DNA of 64,000 nt. It comes from Clostridia bacterium. GTDB lineage: Bacteria > Bacillota > Clostridia > Oscillospirales > Acutalibacteraceae. Position 1 is the first letter of the stretch, and each line of letters opens with the position of its first letter. This document shows positions 44,276 to 52,863 of this stretch, piece by piece. Below the pieces are notes generated by a model. That model made no database searches. It was not told the origin of the DNA and worked only from the letters and a program-made list of their open reading frames with translations. Position numbers and translations under genes: made by a program. The stretch lies in contig JAFTUG010000016.1 in the NCBI GenBank assembly GCA_017466365.1, positions 186,001 to 250,000 of the forward strand. The letters run 5' to 3'.

Positions 44276-44525
44276 GCCTCCCTTTGACGAGGGAGGTGGA
44301 TTTTGCGGAGCAAAAGACGGAGGGAGAGAACAGTGCGAAGTAACAATTTTAATTGTTTACGCAAAATCTTCTCTCCTTCAGTCCTACGGTAAACCGGAGC
44401 CCTCAGAAACATGGTCGACTTGCCTTCCTTGGAGCGTCGGCAATTCTTCCTGTTTCTTCACCTCAGCACCTCACTTTATCCGCCACAGGCGGCGTTTCGG
44501 TGCTTCGCCCTCGTCAGAGGAAGCC
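44276..44525. mobile_element. MITE-like non-coding element with imperfect terminal inverted repeats
   Basis: The ends GCCTCCCTTTGACGAGGG (44276-44293) and, inverted, GGCTTCCTCTGACGAGGG (44508-44525) match at most positions. The interior has further dyads (GGAGGGAGAGAA near 44320 against TTCTCTCCTTCAG near 44370). No transposase is encoded; short open frames across it have no homology I recognise. Similar GACGAGGGAGGTGG sequences recur between genes in Ruminococcaceae genomes, from general knowledge. Confidence 0.6.
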
Positions 44526-44570
44526 GAACACATAAGCATTATTTTGAATTTGTAATTTTATACACAAAAA

Positions 44571-44600
44571 TACCGCTTGGTCTGACCAAGCGGTATAATT
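44571..44600 (-). terminator. Terminator of the rpmH-jag operon
   Basis: TACCGCTTGGTC and GACCAAGCGGTA form a 12-base stem with a one-base loop, followed by T5 on the minus strand just after jag. Confidence 0.85.
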
Positions 44601-44601
44601 T

Positions 44602-45447
44602 TTATTTATTGATTTCTATTTTGCCGTAGAGCGAAGCGCCTGCGGAATCTGAACGGGGAGCTCTTGAAGGAGCTTCAGAGGAGTCGGATTTGTTATCGTT
44701 ATAACGTCTGCCGCCTCTGTTGTAGCCGCCTCTGCCGCCCTTATTGTAACCGCCCTTGTTATATCCGCCTCTGCCGCCTTTGTTATAGCCGCCGTTGGTG
44801 GGCTTAACGCCTTCTTCAAGGGTGATAACAACCTTTCTGTCGCCATCGCTGCCTACTGAATGGGAGGTAACGCCTTCGATTTCCTGAACGGTTGTGTGTA
44901 TAATGCGTCTTTCGTAGGGATTCATGGGTTCAAGAACAACGTTTCTGCCGTACTTGCGAACCTTTGCAGCATTCTTGCGTGCAAGTGAACGGAGAGTGTT
45001 TTCTCTCTTTTCACGGTAGTTGCCAACGTTGATTGAAACTCTCTTGTATTCCTCTGAACCTCTGTTGATAACAAGACGTGTGAGATACTGGATGGCATCG
45101 AGAGTTTCGCCTCTTCTGCCGATTACCGAGCCGTAATCATCGCCGCATTCGATTGAGATGCGAACATCCTCTTCGTCTGCTTCAACGCTGATTTCAGCTT
45201 CCTCGATACCGAGGTTTTTTAGAATGTTGAGAATGTAATCCTTTGCTTTTGCAAACGGATCATCTTCATATTCGTAAAATGCTTTTACTTTTGCGGGTGA
45301 ACCGCCGAAAATGCCGAGAATCTTTGATTTGGGCATTTCGAGAACTTCATATTTAACATCTGCCTCTTCGGGAGCGTTGAGCTCTTTGCGGGCAGCCTCT
45401 TTTGCGTCTTCAAGAGTAGTACCTGTGCCGATAACCACTTTGATCAA
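44602..45447 (-). CDS. jag: Jag/SpoIIIJ-associated RNA-binding protein with Gly-rich tail
   Basis: A 281-residue cytoplasmic RNA-binding protein (KhpB/EloR type). An N-terminal Jag-N domain (VVIGTGTTLEDAKEAA) is followed by a KH domain (GSVIGRRGETLDAIQYL) and an R3H domain (NPYERRIIHTTVQE). The C-terminus is an added 60-residue tail of GGYNKGGRGG-type repeats, like eukaryotic RGG boxes and unusual in size for Jag. The start is a TTG at 45447 behind AGGTGGTGA. It is the last gene of the rpmH operon. Known homologs affect cell elongation and division. Confidence 0.9.
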   Translation of the reverse strand: MIKVVIGTGTTLEDAKEAARKELNAPEEADVKYEVLEMPKSKILGIFGGSPAKVKAFYEYEDDPFAKAKDYILNILKNLGIEEAEISVEADEEDVRISIECGDDYGSVIGRRGETLDAIQYLTRLVINRGSEEYKRVSINVGNYREKRENTLRSLARKNAAKVRKYGRNVVLEPMNPYERRIIHTTVQEIEGVTSHSVGSDGDRKVVITLEEGVKPTNGGYNKGGRGGYNKGGYNKGGRGGYNRGGRRYNDNKSDSSEAPSRAPRSDSAGASLYGKIEINK

Positions 45448-45474
45448 GATAAAGTCACCACCTGATAAATGTGT

Positions 45475-46422
45475 TTACTGATTTTTGTTTGCCGCAATCT
45501 GTTTTGTGTTTATTTCCTTTGAGCGGCGGGCAACGGTTTCATCAACCATGAGCTTGGCAATGGTCTTTTTGGGGCTGTAGAAATGACCGATAATAACGGT
45601 AATAATAAAGCTGAAAATGCTGGATGCAATCCAGTAGATGCCGATGCCTGCAGGGTAGCTTACAACGAAGTAAAGCGACATAAGAGGCATACCGAACATC
45701 ATGCAGCCCATCATGGGATTATTTGCCATTGCGGGGTTGCTTTTCTTCTGCTTTATCTGTGAATAAAGCGATGTTGCCATTGAAGATAAGAATGAGAGAA
45801 CGGGAATTGCCCAGATAATATGCAATCCGAAATCTTTAGGTACATCACCGAGCGAGAACAGACCGAAAAAGTCGAAGTTAATATTTGCAATCGCCTCATA
45901 AGTAGCCTGGCTTACGCCGGGAATGCCCTGAAGCCGGTCAATATTCTGGATAATGAGCAGCTCTGCAAGGTGAGAACTGTTTGCGAATTTCGATGTGCTG
46001 ATTTTTGCAACAGCATCGGAAAGAAGCTTGATTTCCGCGTCGGTAATGCCGGTAAGGAAGTTACTCAAAGGATAATAAATAGCACCGATAAGACCGAAAA
46101 GAATTACAAACTGGAAGAGCATGGGTGCACAGCCTGCGTTCATGGGGTTATAGCCCTCTCTCTGATAAAGAGCGGTGGTTTCCTCCTGAATTTTCTGCTG
46201 ATTTCCCGCATATTTTGTTTGTATTCTGCGTATTTTGGACTGAATTCGCTGAGTTTTAGCCATTCCCTTCTGCTGACTGATAGTTGAAGGTATAGTCAGA
46301 ATTCTTGTTAAAAGAGTAAGCAAAACTATTGATATAGCATAGCTTTCAAAGCCTATGCTGTTATAGATAAGTCTCAGCAAAGCGCCAAAAGGTACGCCGA
46401 GAAATTCGTAAAGAGCGGTCAT
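45475..46422 (-). CDS. yidC: Membrane protein insertase YidC/Oxa1
   Basis: A 315-residue insertase (SpoIIIJ type) that helps membrane proteins integrate, alone or with SecYEG. It has about five helices; [20 protein letters not shown] opens the conserved core and includes the hydrophilic-groove Arg. [15 protein letters not shown] and a C-terminal helix with [12 protein letters not shown] follow. There is no lipobox at the short N-terminus. GGAGGA supports the ATG at 46422, which overlaps the yidD stop by 4 bases. Confidence 0.93.
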   Translation of the reverse strand: MTALYEFLGVPFGALLRLIYNSIGFESYAISIVLLTLLTRILTIPSTISQQKGMAKTQRIQSKIRRIQTKYAGNQQKIQEETTALYQREGYNPMNAGCAPMLFQFVILFGLIGAIYYPLSNFLTGITDAEIKLLSDAVAKISTSKFANSSHLAELLIIQNIDRLQGIPGVSQATYEAIANINFDFFGLFSLGDVPKDFGLHIIWAIPVLSFLSSMATSLYSQIKQKKSNPAMANNPMMGCMMFGMPLMSLYFVVSYPAGIGIYWIASSIFSFIITVIIGHFYSPKKTIAKLMVDETVARRSKEINTKQIAANKNQ

Positions 46423-46661
46423 TTTTCGTCCTCCGAGTGTGAATGTTTCTTTGGCGGAACGGGGTCGTATCCGCCGGGGAACAGAACATTGCATCTCATA
46501 AGCCTGAATAAAGTAAGAAGGGTTCCCCGGAATGCACCGTGAACCTTGATTGCCTCTATCGCATAGTGGGAGCAGGTAGGATAAAACCTGCACATGGGCG
46601 GAAAGAGGGGAGAGATGCGTTTTTGATAAAAACGAATAGCGGCAAGCAGAAATTTTTTCAT
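46419..46661 (-). CDS. yidD: Membrane protein insertion efficiency factor YidD
   Basis: An 80-residue protein with the family core [31 protein letters not shown] and [16 protein letters not shown]. It aids YidC-dependent insertion at the inner membrane. The ATG at 46661 shares one base with the rnpA stop, behind GGAGGCGG. Confidence 0.95.
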   Translation of the reverse strand: MKKFLLAAIRFYQKRISPLFPPMCRFYPTCSHYAIEAIKVHGAFRGTLLTLFRLMRCNVLFPGGYDPVPPKKHSHSEDEK

Positions 46662-47017
46662 TAAAAATCCGCCTCCGCAGTTTCTCTGATAACCCCGAGC
46701 TCCGTAAGATGCTTTTTCATAACGGGAACGAGGTCGCAGCTTTTTAATTTTTTGGTTTTGAATCTTGCAACGAACACGATATCGTAGTTTCCGTTGCAAT
46801 TCGGAGAAATTGAGGAGAATGCCGCCCTGATGATGCGGCGGCATCTGTTTCTCTCAACTGCACTGCCGAGCTTTTTTGCGGCAGTAATGCCTATACGGCA
46901 CCCGAGACCTCTGTTTTTGACAACATAAGTAACAAGCATGGGGGAGGCCTTTACCTTGCCCCTGCCGTAGGCACGGTGAAATTCCGTGTTTTGCTTAAGG
47001 GTTACTGCTCGTGACAT
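46661..47017 (-). CDS. rnpA: Ribonuclease P protein component
   Basis: A 118-residue basic protein that binds the RNase P RNA and helps 5' processing of tRNA precursors. The family motif [12 protein letters not shown] is at about residues 56-67, and the N-terminal [17 protein letters not shown] is typical. It sits directly after rpmH, the almost universal bacterial order. Confidence 0.95.
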   Translation of the reverse strand: MSRAVTLKQNTEFHRAYGRGKVKASPMLVTYVVKNRGLGCRIGITAAKKLGSAVERNRCRRIIRAAFSSISPNCNGNYDIVFVARFKTKKLKSCDLVPVMKKHLTELGVIRETAEADF

Positions 47018-47039
47018 TTCAAATCAATCCTTTTTCGGA

Positions 47040-47174
47040 TTAATATGTGAGCTGCTTTCTGCCCTTTGCTCTTCTGCGAGCAAGAACCTTGCGGCCGTTT
47101 CTGTCAGCCATTCTCTTGCGGAAGCCGTGTTCCATCTTGCGATGACGCTTCTTGGGCTGGTAAGTTCTTTTCAT
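47040..47174 (-). CDS. rpmH: Ribosomal protein L34
   Basis: A 44-residue large-subunit protein, too short for many gene callers. It reads [20 protein letters not shown] and then arginine- and lysine-rich sequence ending GRKQLTY. GGAGG stands 7 bases before the ATG. It is the first gene of the rpmH-rnpA-yidD-yidC-jag operon. Confidence 0.97.
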   Translation of the reverse strand: MKRTYQPKKRHRKMEHGFRKRMADRNGRKVLARRRAKGRKQLTY

Positions 47175-47313
47175 TGTGCAAACCTCCGTTTCAAATTTTA
47201 TTATGTCTTGACCGTTTTATGCGGTCTGAAACAATCAAAATTAAAAGCGAATCGCAGTCAATTCCGATTATTAAGCATGACAAAATGAGGTGAATATACC
47301 CCTCAGAATACAC

Positions 47314-47343
47314 ATTATATAACAGCTTGACCAAGAATGTCAA
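47314..47343 (-). promoter_or_regulatory. rpmH operon promoter
   Basis: On the minus strand a perfect TTGACA (47338-47343) and perfect TATAAT (47314-47319) are 18 bases apart, leaving a leader of about 130 bases. Confidence 0.75.
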
Positions 47344-47396
47344 CATTTTTTTCAATTTAAACCGAAAATCTTTTTTGAAAATCTTATTTTTTATGC

Positions 47397-47425
47397 TTGA
47401 AAAGACTTTTCTTGTGTGATATACT
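47397..47425 (+). promoter_or_regulatory. dnaA promoter
   Basis: TTGAAA (47397-47402), 17 bases, TATACT (47420-47425). The 320-base gap between rpmH and dnaA contains no TTATCCACA-type DnaA box that I can find on either strand. Confidence 0.65.
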
Positions 47426-47494
47426 TTATTATGTATCATTATGGATTAAAATGCGAGAATGTGCGATAAAATCAATATGGAGGAAGTTTACAGT

Positions 47495-48814
47495 ATGGAA
47501 TCTCTCAAAGAGATGTGGCAGCTCGTGTGTGAGCATTTAAAGAAAAGCTGCGGCGAAGTCATATATGAAATATGGTTCAGACCGCTTGAAATCAGCAGCT
47601 TTGACGGGGCTACGGCAAAAATCGCAACAAGCGAATTTAAGAGGAAGATTATTGAACAGCAGTTCGGAAATGACCTAAAAGAGGCTTTTAAGCAGGTTAT
47701 GGGCTTTGATGTTGAGGTTGAGCTTATCAACGCAGAGGAGGCTGCTAAAGAAAAACCTGCTCCTGCAGCAAATACGGGTGTTGATGCTTCTTCTTTGAGC
47801 ATTGAAAAAAACACCTTTGCAACCTTTGTGGTAGGCTCATCAAACAGATTTGCCCATGCGGCGGCACAGGCTGTTGCGGCAACTCCCGGCGCGGCATATA
47901 ACCCGCTGTTTATTTACGGTAACGCAGGTCTCGGAAAAACTCATTTGCTCTGCGCTATCAGCAACGAAATCAAGAAAAACAATCCCGATGCGGATATAAT
48001 TTTCACAAGAGGCGAGGATTTTGTAAATCTTATCGTTGACGGTATCCAAAAAAACAAGATGCATGAGATTCATAAGAAATACAGAAACTGCGATATTCTT
48101 GTTGTTGACGATATTCAGTTTATCGCAGGCAGAGCATCAACGCAGGAGGAATTTTTCCATACTTTTAATGCTCTTACCCAGGAAGGTAAGCAGATTGTTC
48201 TTGCATCGGACCGTACTCCGAAGGATATAGAAATTCTTGATGAAAGACTCAGAAACCGTTTTGAATGGGGACTTATTGCCGATATTCAGCCGCCTGATAT
48301 CGAAACACGAATGGCTATTATTAAGAGAAAAGCCGATATTCTCGGTCTTGCTCTTCCCGATGATGTTGTTCAGTTTGTTGCGGAAAAAATCAAAACAAAC
48401 ATTCGTCAGCTTGAAGGTGCTGTAAAGAAAATCAATGCGCTGGTTAATATTGAGGGCGCGGCAATTAACATAGCAATGGCGCAGAATGCAATTAAAGATA
48501 TTATGAATGACAGCCGACCCGTTTCGGCGATAGTCAACAACATAATTGCGGAAACGGCAAGAACCTTCGGTGTTCCCCAAAACGATATTATTTCAAAGAA
48601 GAAGGATGCCAAAACTGCAAGAGCAAGGCAGGTTGCAATTTACATCGTAAGAGAAATAACCGATCTTACTCAAAAGGAAATCAGTGAGTATTTCGGCGGC
48701 AGAGACAGAACAACAATTCTCTATTCCGTTGAAACCGTTGCCAAGGACTGCGAAAGGGATTCGGCTCTCAAGAGAACGATCGACATAATCGTTAAGAACG
48801 TTCAGGAACAGTAA
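47495..48814 (+). CDS. dnaA: Chromosomal replication initiator DnaA
   Basis: A 439-residue initiator. Domain I (residues 1-85) precedes a short linker rich in Ala and Glu. The AAA+ domain has Walker A GNAGLGKTH, Walker B ILVVDDIQF and the sensor regions. The C-terminal DNA-binding domain has ARQVAIYIVREITDL and GGRDRTTILYSVE, the DnaA signature. The ATG at 47495 behind GGAGG is chosen; an upstream in-frame ATG would add 12 residues without a better site. ftsY, not dnaN, is the next gene. Confidence 0.96.
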   Translation: MESLKEMWQLVCEHLKKSCGEVIYEIWFRPLEISSFDGATAKIATSEFKRKIIEQQFGNDLKEAFKQVMGFDVEVELINAEEAAKEKPAPAANTGVDASSLSIEKNTFATFVVGSSNRFAHAAAQAVAATPGAAYNPLFIYGNAGLGKTHLLCAISNEIKKNNPDADIIFTRGEDFVNLIVDGIQKNKMHEIHKKYRNCDILVVDDIQFIAGRASTQEEFFHTFNALTQEGKQIVLASDRTPKDIEILDERLRNRFEWGLIADIQPPDIETRMAIIKRKADILGLALPDDVVQFVAEKIKTNIRQLEGAVKKINALVNIEGAAINIAMAQNAIKDIMNDSRPVSAIVNNIIAETARTFGVPQNDIISKKKDAKTARARQVAIYIVREITDLTQKEISEYFGGRDRTTILYSVETVAKDCERDSALKRTIDIIVKNVQEQ

Positions 48815-48839
48815 TACATTAATATATATGAGGTAACCT

Positions 48840-49760
48840 ATGGGACTTTTCAAAAGAATCAATCAGGGTCTCAAAAAGACCCGTGACAGCATGTCGGGAG
48901 CCATAAATGCGGCTCTTTACGGCAAAAATGAAATCGACGAGGATTTTTACGAGGAGCTTGAAGAGATTCTTGTTATGTCCGATGTCGGTGTAACAACTGC
49001 CATGGAAATCGTTCAAAAGCTTCGCGACTCTGTTTTCAAGAAGAATCTTCACAGAGCCAAGGATGTTAAGAAAGAAATCCGTGATATCGTTGCAGAGCTT
49101 TTAAGCGGCGGCGAGGAAATTGATATGATAACCGTACCTTCGGTTATTCTTGTTATCGGTGTTAACGGTGTAGGCAAAACCACCTCCATCGGTAAAATGG
49201 CAGCGATGTTCAAGGATGAGGGCAAGAAGGTTATTCTCGGCGCGGCAGATACCTTCAGAGCGGCGGCAATTGACCAGCTTGAAATATGGGCAGACCGTGC
49301 AGGCGTTGACATTGTTAAGCATAAAGAAGGCGCAGACCCGGCAGCAGTTGTTTTTGATACAATTTCCGCAGGTAAGGCAAGAAATGCCGATATCATTATC
49401 TGCGACACCGCAGGCAGACTTCACAATAAGAAAAACCTTATGGAAGAGCTTGCGAAGATTTACAGAGTTATTGACCGTCAGCTTCCTTATGCCGACCGTG
49501 AAATTTTGCTTGTTCTCGATGCAACAACCGGTCAGAATGCAGTAAATCAGGCAAAGGAATTTAAGGATGTTGCCGAAATTACCGGTATTATTCTCACAAA
49601 GCTTGACGGCACTGCAAAGGGCGGTGTTGTTCTTGCAATCAAGAATGACCTCAAAGTTCCCGTAAAGTTTATCGGTGTAGGTGAGGGTATCGATGATTTG
49701 AGACCCTTCAATGCCAAGGCTTTTGCGGACGGACTGTTTGAAGAGGACAAAGACGACTAA
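48840..49760 (+). CDS. ftsY: Signal recognition particle receptor FtsY
   Basis: A 306-residue GTPase that docks the SRP-ribosome complex at the membrane. The N domain (residues 1-95) is followed by the G domain: GVNGVGKTTSIGKMA, GAADTFRAAA, DTAGRLHNK and TKLDGTAKGG. It lacks the long acidic A domain of E. coli FtsY, as is usual in Bacillota. It follows dnaA after 25 bases and probably shares its transcript. Confidence 0.95.
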   Translation: MGLFKRINQGLKKTRDSMSGAINAALYGKNEIDEDFYEELEEILVMSDVGVTTAMEIVQKLRDSVFKKNLHRAKDVKKEIRDIVAELLSGGEEIDMITVPSVILVIGVNGVGKTTSIGKMAAMFKDEGKKVILGAADTFRAAAIDQLEIWADRAGVDIVKHKEGADPAAVVFDTISAGKARNADIIICDTAGRLHNKKNLMEELAKIYRVIDRQLPYADREILLVLDATTGQNAVNQAKEFKDVAEITGIILTKLDGTAKGGVVLAIKNDLKVPVKFIGVGEGIDDLRPFNAKAFADGLFEEDKDD

Positions 49761-49785
49761 TAATATATTAAGGAAACAAAGTGTA

Positions 49786-50385
49786 ATGGATTATATAATT
49801 GCTACCCATAATATGAAAAAGCGTGATGAGCTTCAGCGAATTCTCGCCCCTCTCGGAATAAGAGTGCTTCTTGCCGAGGAGGCAGGTGTTGAGCTTACCG
49901 ATGTTGAAGAAACCGGCACAACCTTTGAAGAAAACGCTCTTCTCAAGGCCGAAAGCGGATGTAAGGAGAGCGGCATGCCCTGCATCGCAGATGATTCCGG
50001 ACTTGCTGTTGACTTTCTTGACGGTGCACCCGGTGTTTACTCCGCAAGATACGCAGGCGAACACGGTAATGACGATGCGAATAATAAGAAACTCCTCAAA
50101 GCTCTTGAAGGTCTTGAACCCAAGGACAGGGGTGCGGCATTCGTCAGCGTTGCCTGCTGTGTATATCCCGACGGCAGAAAAATAATTGCAAGAGGCGAGT
50201 GCAGAGGCACTATCGGCTTTGAAGAAATCGGCAACGGCGGCTTTGGCTATGACCCTCTTTTCCTTCCTGTTGAATATGGCGGAGAAAAGACAATGGCACA
50301 GCTTACCGCTGACGAAAAGGATGCAATAAGCCACAGAGGCAAGTCTGTAAGAAAGCTTGCCGAGCAGATTGGAGAGAATAATTGA
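49786..50385 (+). CDS. rdgB: XTP/dITP diphosphatase (RdgB/HAM1)
   Basis: A 199-residue house-cleaning enzyme that hydrolyses dITP, ITP and XTP to monophosphates. The hallmarks are IIATHNMKKRDEL, TFEENALLKA, ADDSGLAVDFLDGAPGVYSA, FGYDPLFLP and ISHRGKSVRKL. The ATG at 49786 follows AAGGAAA. yhbY starts inside its stop (TGATG). Confidence 0.95.
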   Translation: MDYIIATHNMKKRDELQRILAPLGIRVLLAEEAGVELTDVEETGTTFEENALLKAESGCKESGMPCIADDSGLAVDFLDGAPGVYSARYAGEHGNDDANNKKLLKALEGLEPKDRGAAFVSVACCVYPDGRKIIARGECRGTIGFEEIGNGGFGYDPLFLPVEYGGEKTMAQLTADEKDAISHRGKSVRKLAEQIGENN

Positions 50386-50804
50386 TGACAAGCAAGGAAA
50401 GAGCGCTTTTGAGAGCGCAGGCAAACAGTCTTGAGCCTCTTTTTCAGATAGGCAAGGGCGGTATGTCCGATTCGCTTATTGAGCAGACAGCAGATGCGCT
50501 TCGCAAGAGGGAGCTTATAAAGCTTAAGGTTTTGCTTGAAAGCGCACCTGAAAGCCCCCGTGAATTTGCGGATAAGCTTGCCGAGGCAACAGGCAGCGAT
50601 GTTGTTCAGGTTGTCGGAGGAAGCATAGTTCTCTATAAAGAAAATCCCGATAAGGATAAAGAAGAAAAGAAAAAGAAGCCCGCAAAAAAAGGTAAGCCTC
50701 TTTCAAAAGTAAAGGCAAAGAGAGCTTTGGCGGCAAAGCGTGAAGCGGAAGAAAAAAAGAAAAAAAGAGATTTTTACGCAAAAAAACGCGCAATTAAAAA
50801 ATAA
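50385..50804 (+). CDS. yhbY: YhbY-family ribosome assembly RNA-binding protein
   Basis: A 139-residue protein. Residues 1-90 are the CRM RNA-binding domain: RALLRAQANSLEPLFQIGKG, then LRKRELIKLKVL. Known members bind pre-50S ribosome particles. The C-terminal 48 residues are almost all Lys, Ala, Glu and Arg, a basic tail absent from the 97-residue E. coli protein. The start overlaps the rdgB stop by one base. Confidence 0.88.
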   Translation: MTSKERALLRAQANSLEPLFQIGKGGMSDSLIEQTADALRKRELIKLKVLLESAPESPREFADKLAEATGSDVVQVVGGSIVLYKENPDKDKEEKKKKPAKKGKPLSKVKAKRALAAKREAEEKKKKRDFYAKKRAIKK

Positions 50805-50844
50805 TTTTGCAAAAAGTAAAATTTCTTGCAACAAAAATCAACTA

Positions 50845-50874
50845 TTGACACACTTTATATATGTGTGATATAAT
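50845..50874 (+). promoter_or_regulatory. smpB promoter
   Basis: TTGACA (50845-50850) and TATAAT (50869-50874), both perfect, with an 18-base spacer. Confidence 0.75.
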
Positions 50875-50898
50875 CGCACTCCACGAAAGGTAAAGCTA

Positions 50899-51357
50899 AT
50901 GGATAAAAACAGCGGTATCAAAATTGCAGCAAATAATAAAAAAGCATACCACGATTACTTTGTGCTTGAAAAGCTTGAGGCAGGCATTGAGTTGTTCGGA
51001 ACGGAGGTTAAATCCATCCGTCAGGGCAAGATAAACCTCAAGGATTCATGGTGCTTTGTAAAAGACGGCGAAATGTTCGTTAACGGCATGCATATAAGCC
51101 CATATGAGCAGGGCAACATCTTCAACCGAGACCCTCTGCGCACAAAAAGGCTTTTGCTTCACAAAAAGGAAATCCGCCGTTTTCATGCCATGGTAAAACA
51201 GGACGGTCTTGCAATAGTTCCGCTCTCTGTTTACTTTTCCAAGGGCAGAGCAAAGGTTGAAATCGGGCTTTGTAAAGGTAAAAAGCTTTACGATAAACGC
51301 GAGGTTGCAGCAAAGAAAGATGCTCAAAGAGATATCGAGCGCAATATGCGCAGATAA
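50899..51357 (+). CDS. smpB: SsrA-binding protein SmpB
   Basis: A 152-residue protein that binds tmRNA and brings it to stalled ribosomes. Motifs are NKKAYHDYFVLEKLEAGIEL, GTEVKSIRQGKINLKDS, HISPYEQGN and a basic C-terminal tail (KKDAQRDIERNMRR). The tmRNA gene begins 6 bases after its stop, so the two partners are probably made from one transcript. Confidence 0.96.
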   Translation: MDKNSGIKIAANNKKAYHDYFVLEKLEAGIELFGTEVKSIRQGKINLKDSWCFVKDGEMFVNGMHISPYEQGNIFNRDPLRTKRLLLHKKEIRRFHAMVKQDGLAIVPLSVYFSKGRAKVEIGLCKGKKLYDKREVAAKKDAQRDIERNMRR

Positions 51358-51363
51358 ATATAC

Positions 51364-51712
51364 GGGGATGAAAGGATTTCGACGGGGAATCTGAGCCCGG
51401 ATAAGCGAGTAGCGGTGCGGGACCGCTATAAAATCCGCAATTTTCAAAATTAAACGACAACAATAAAGTTGCTCTTGCTGCTTAACTAAGCAGCCGTCTC
51501 TGTGCGGAGGACTGCGGCCGCATAAGAGGCGTCGATCAGCAGTGAACGTGAACGGGTAACGGCGGATAGCCCGTCACGGATAATCTGTCTACCGAGTGCC
51601 AAAGCCTGCCTTTCGGCGTTGGCATAAGGGAATGTTAAAAGAACGGCTACACTCGTAGAAAGTCCCTGCAAAGGTTTTTCGGACGCGGTTTCGATTACCG
51701 CCATCTCCACCA
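51364..51712 (+). ncRNA. ssrA: Transfer-messenger RNA
   Basis: The 349-base RNA has a tRNA-Ala-like acceptor stem, GGGGATG pairing with CATCTCC, and an encoded ACCA end. The tag frame reads AAC GAC AAC AAT AAA GTT GCT CTT GCT GCT TAA (51453-51485), giving the peptide NDNNKVALAA, with the usual hydrophobic ALAA degradation end. The T arm near the 3' end (GGTTTCGATT) is standard. The exact resume codon is inferred. Confidence 0.96.
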
Positions 51713-51782
51713 AATATTATTTTTAGTTTCTATATAGAGAAGAGAAAATGAAAATGCAAGAATTTAATAAGGAGGAAAAAAT

Positions 51783-52826
51783 ATGAAGAAAAGTCTTCCC
51801 GTTATTGCAATATCGGTTGTTGCGGTGTGCATAGTTGCGATTGTTGCAACTCTCGCAATAAAGTCGGGCAATCAGCCTGATATCGATACCGATATCACTA
51901 ACAGCATCGGCAATAACAATAACTATTACGATTACTACGAAGAATCAACCACATCTCCTTTTCAGGCTATAGTGAACACAACGGCGCAGGTGCTGACCAA
52001 TGCCTATAAGCCCACAGAGGTAACCACCAAAACTCCCGAAAAGACCACAAATAAACCCACCGCTCCGCAGACAACGGTTTCCGTTTCGCAGATGCAGGAG
52101 GAGGTAACTCTCCCCGAGCTTGATGCGGATGATATGTCTGAAGGTGTTGCAACAAAGCCTGTTCAGTCCTCGGGAGAACTTCCGCAGGATATGAGTTTTG
52201 CAGGTCTTTCAAGGATGGGTTATGATGTTATCGGATTAAAGCCCTACATATATAACGATGATAAGGATCCCGATAGCTTCCAAAAGAATTTCGGTTATCA
52301 TCCTATTTACGATTTGGGTGCAAACCTGATAGATTTCAGCATTGAAACAACCAAGCTTGACTTCGACTATGAGGATAAGGAATACAGAATTCAGCTCTGG
52401 AAGGGTCAGTATATTTCAGGTGAAATCGGAACTGTAGGCGGCGAAATCGGTGTTTATACACGCCCTGAAAGTGCTTCGGGTCAGTTCTATAACTGCGCCG
52501 AAGAAGATGATTGGGTAAAAATGGAAATGACTGTTTTCTGGGATGAGTTTGATAACGGCGAGTATCTTCCCCAGTTCTCCAGAAACTATGATGATTTCTG
52601 GTGGTGCACAGGCTTTGTTGACGGTCAGCTTAAGGACCGCAGAGACTCCAACACCATGCGCCTTCTCGGCAGAATAACATGGGAAACCGAGGAGCAGGCA
52701 ATCGCTTTTTCGGAAGCTATGGCAAAGAAAGGCTTCACAGAGGTTGAGGAATTCTCACCCTATGAAATAGATACATTCAAGCGTCACGGCAAGGACGTAA
52801 TTTTCCTTTGGCAAAACATAAGATAA
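51783..52826 (+). CDS. Membrane-anchored DUF4474 protein (copy 1)
   Basis: A 347-residue protein with an N-terminal transmembrane helix (residues 4-26). A Thr/Pro-rich linker (about 50-130) follows, then a DUF4474 domain (about 155-345) marked by LWKGQYISGEIGTVGGEIGV, a DDFWWCTGFVDGQ stretch and a late VIFLW. The domain is predicted to lie outside the cell, and its function is unknown. GGAGG precedes the ATG. A paralog follows after 38 bases. Confidence 0.82.
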   Translation: MKKSLPVIAISVVAVCIVAIVATLAIKSGNQPDIDTDITNSIGNNNNYYDYYEESTTSPFQAIVNTTAQVLTNAYKPTEVTTKTPEKTTNKPTAPQTTVSVSQMQEEVTLPELDADDMSEGVATKPVQSSGELPQDMSFAGLSRMGYDVIGLKPYIYNDDKDPDSFQKNFGYHPIYDLGANLIDFSIETTKLDFDYEDKEYRIQLWKGQYISGEIGTVGGEIGVYTRPESASGQFYNCAEEDDWVKMEMTVFWDEFDNGEYLPQFSRNYDDFWWCTGFVDGQLKDRRDSNTMRLLGRITWETEEQAIAFSEAMAKKGFTEVEEFSPYEIDTFKRHGKDVIFLWQNIR

Positions 52827-52863
52827 CCATAAAAAACGGGCTGTGCCCGCAGGAGGATTTAAA

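Noticed and set aside
44253..44555. 100-codon plus-strand frame over the MITE-like element
   Set aside because: It spans both terminal inverted repeats and matches no transposase; composition follows the repeat, not a protein.
47175..47494. oriC in the rpmH-dnaA gap
   Set aside because: No TTATCCACA-like boxes on either strand; only promoters and small dyads (GACCG/CGGTC and TGAGG/CCTCA) are seen.
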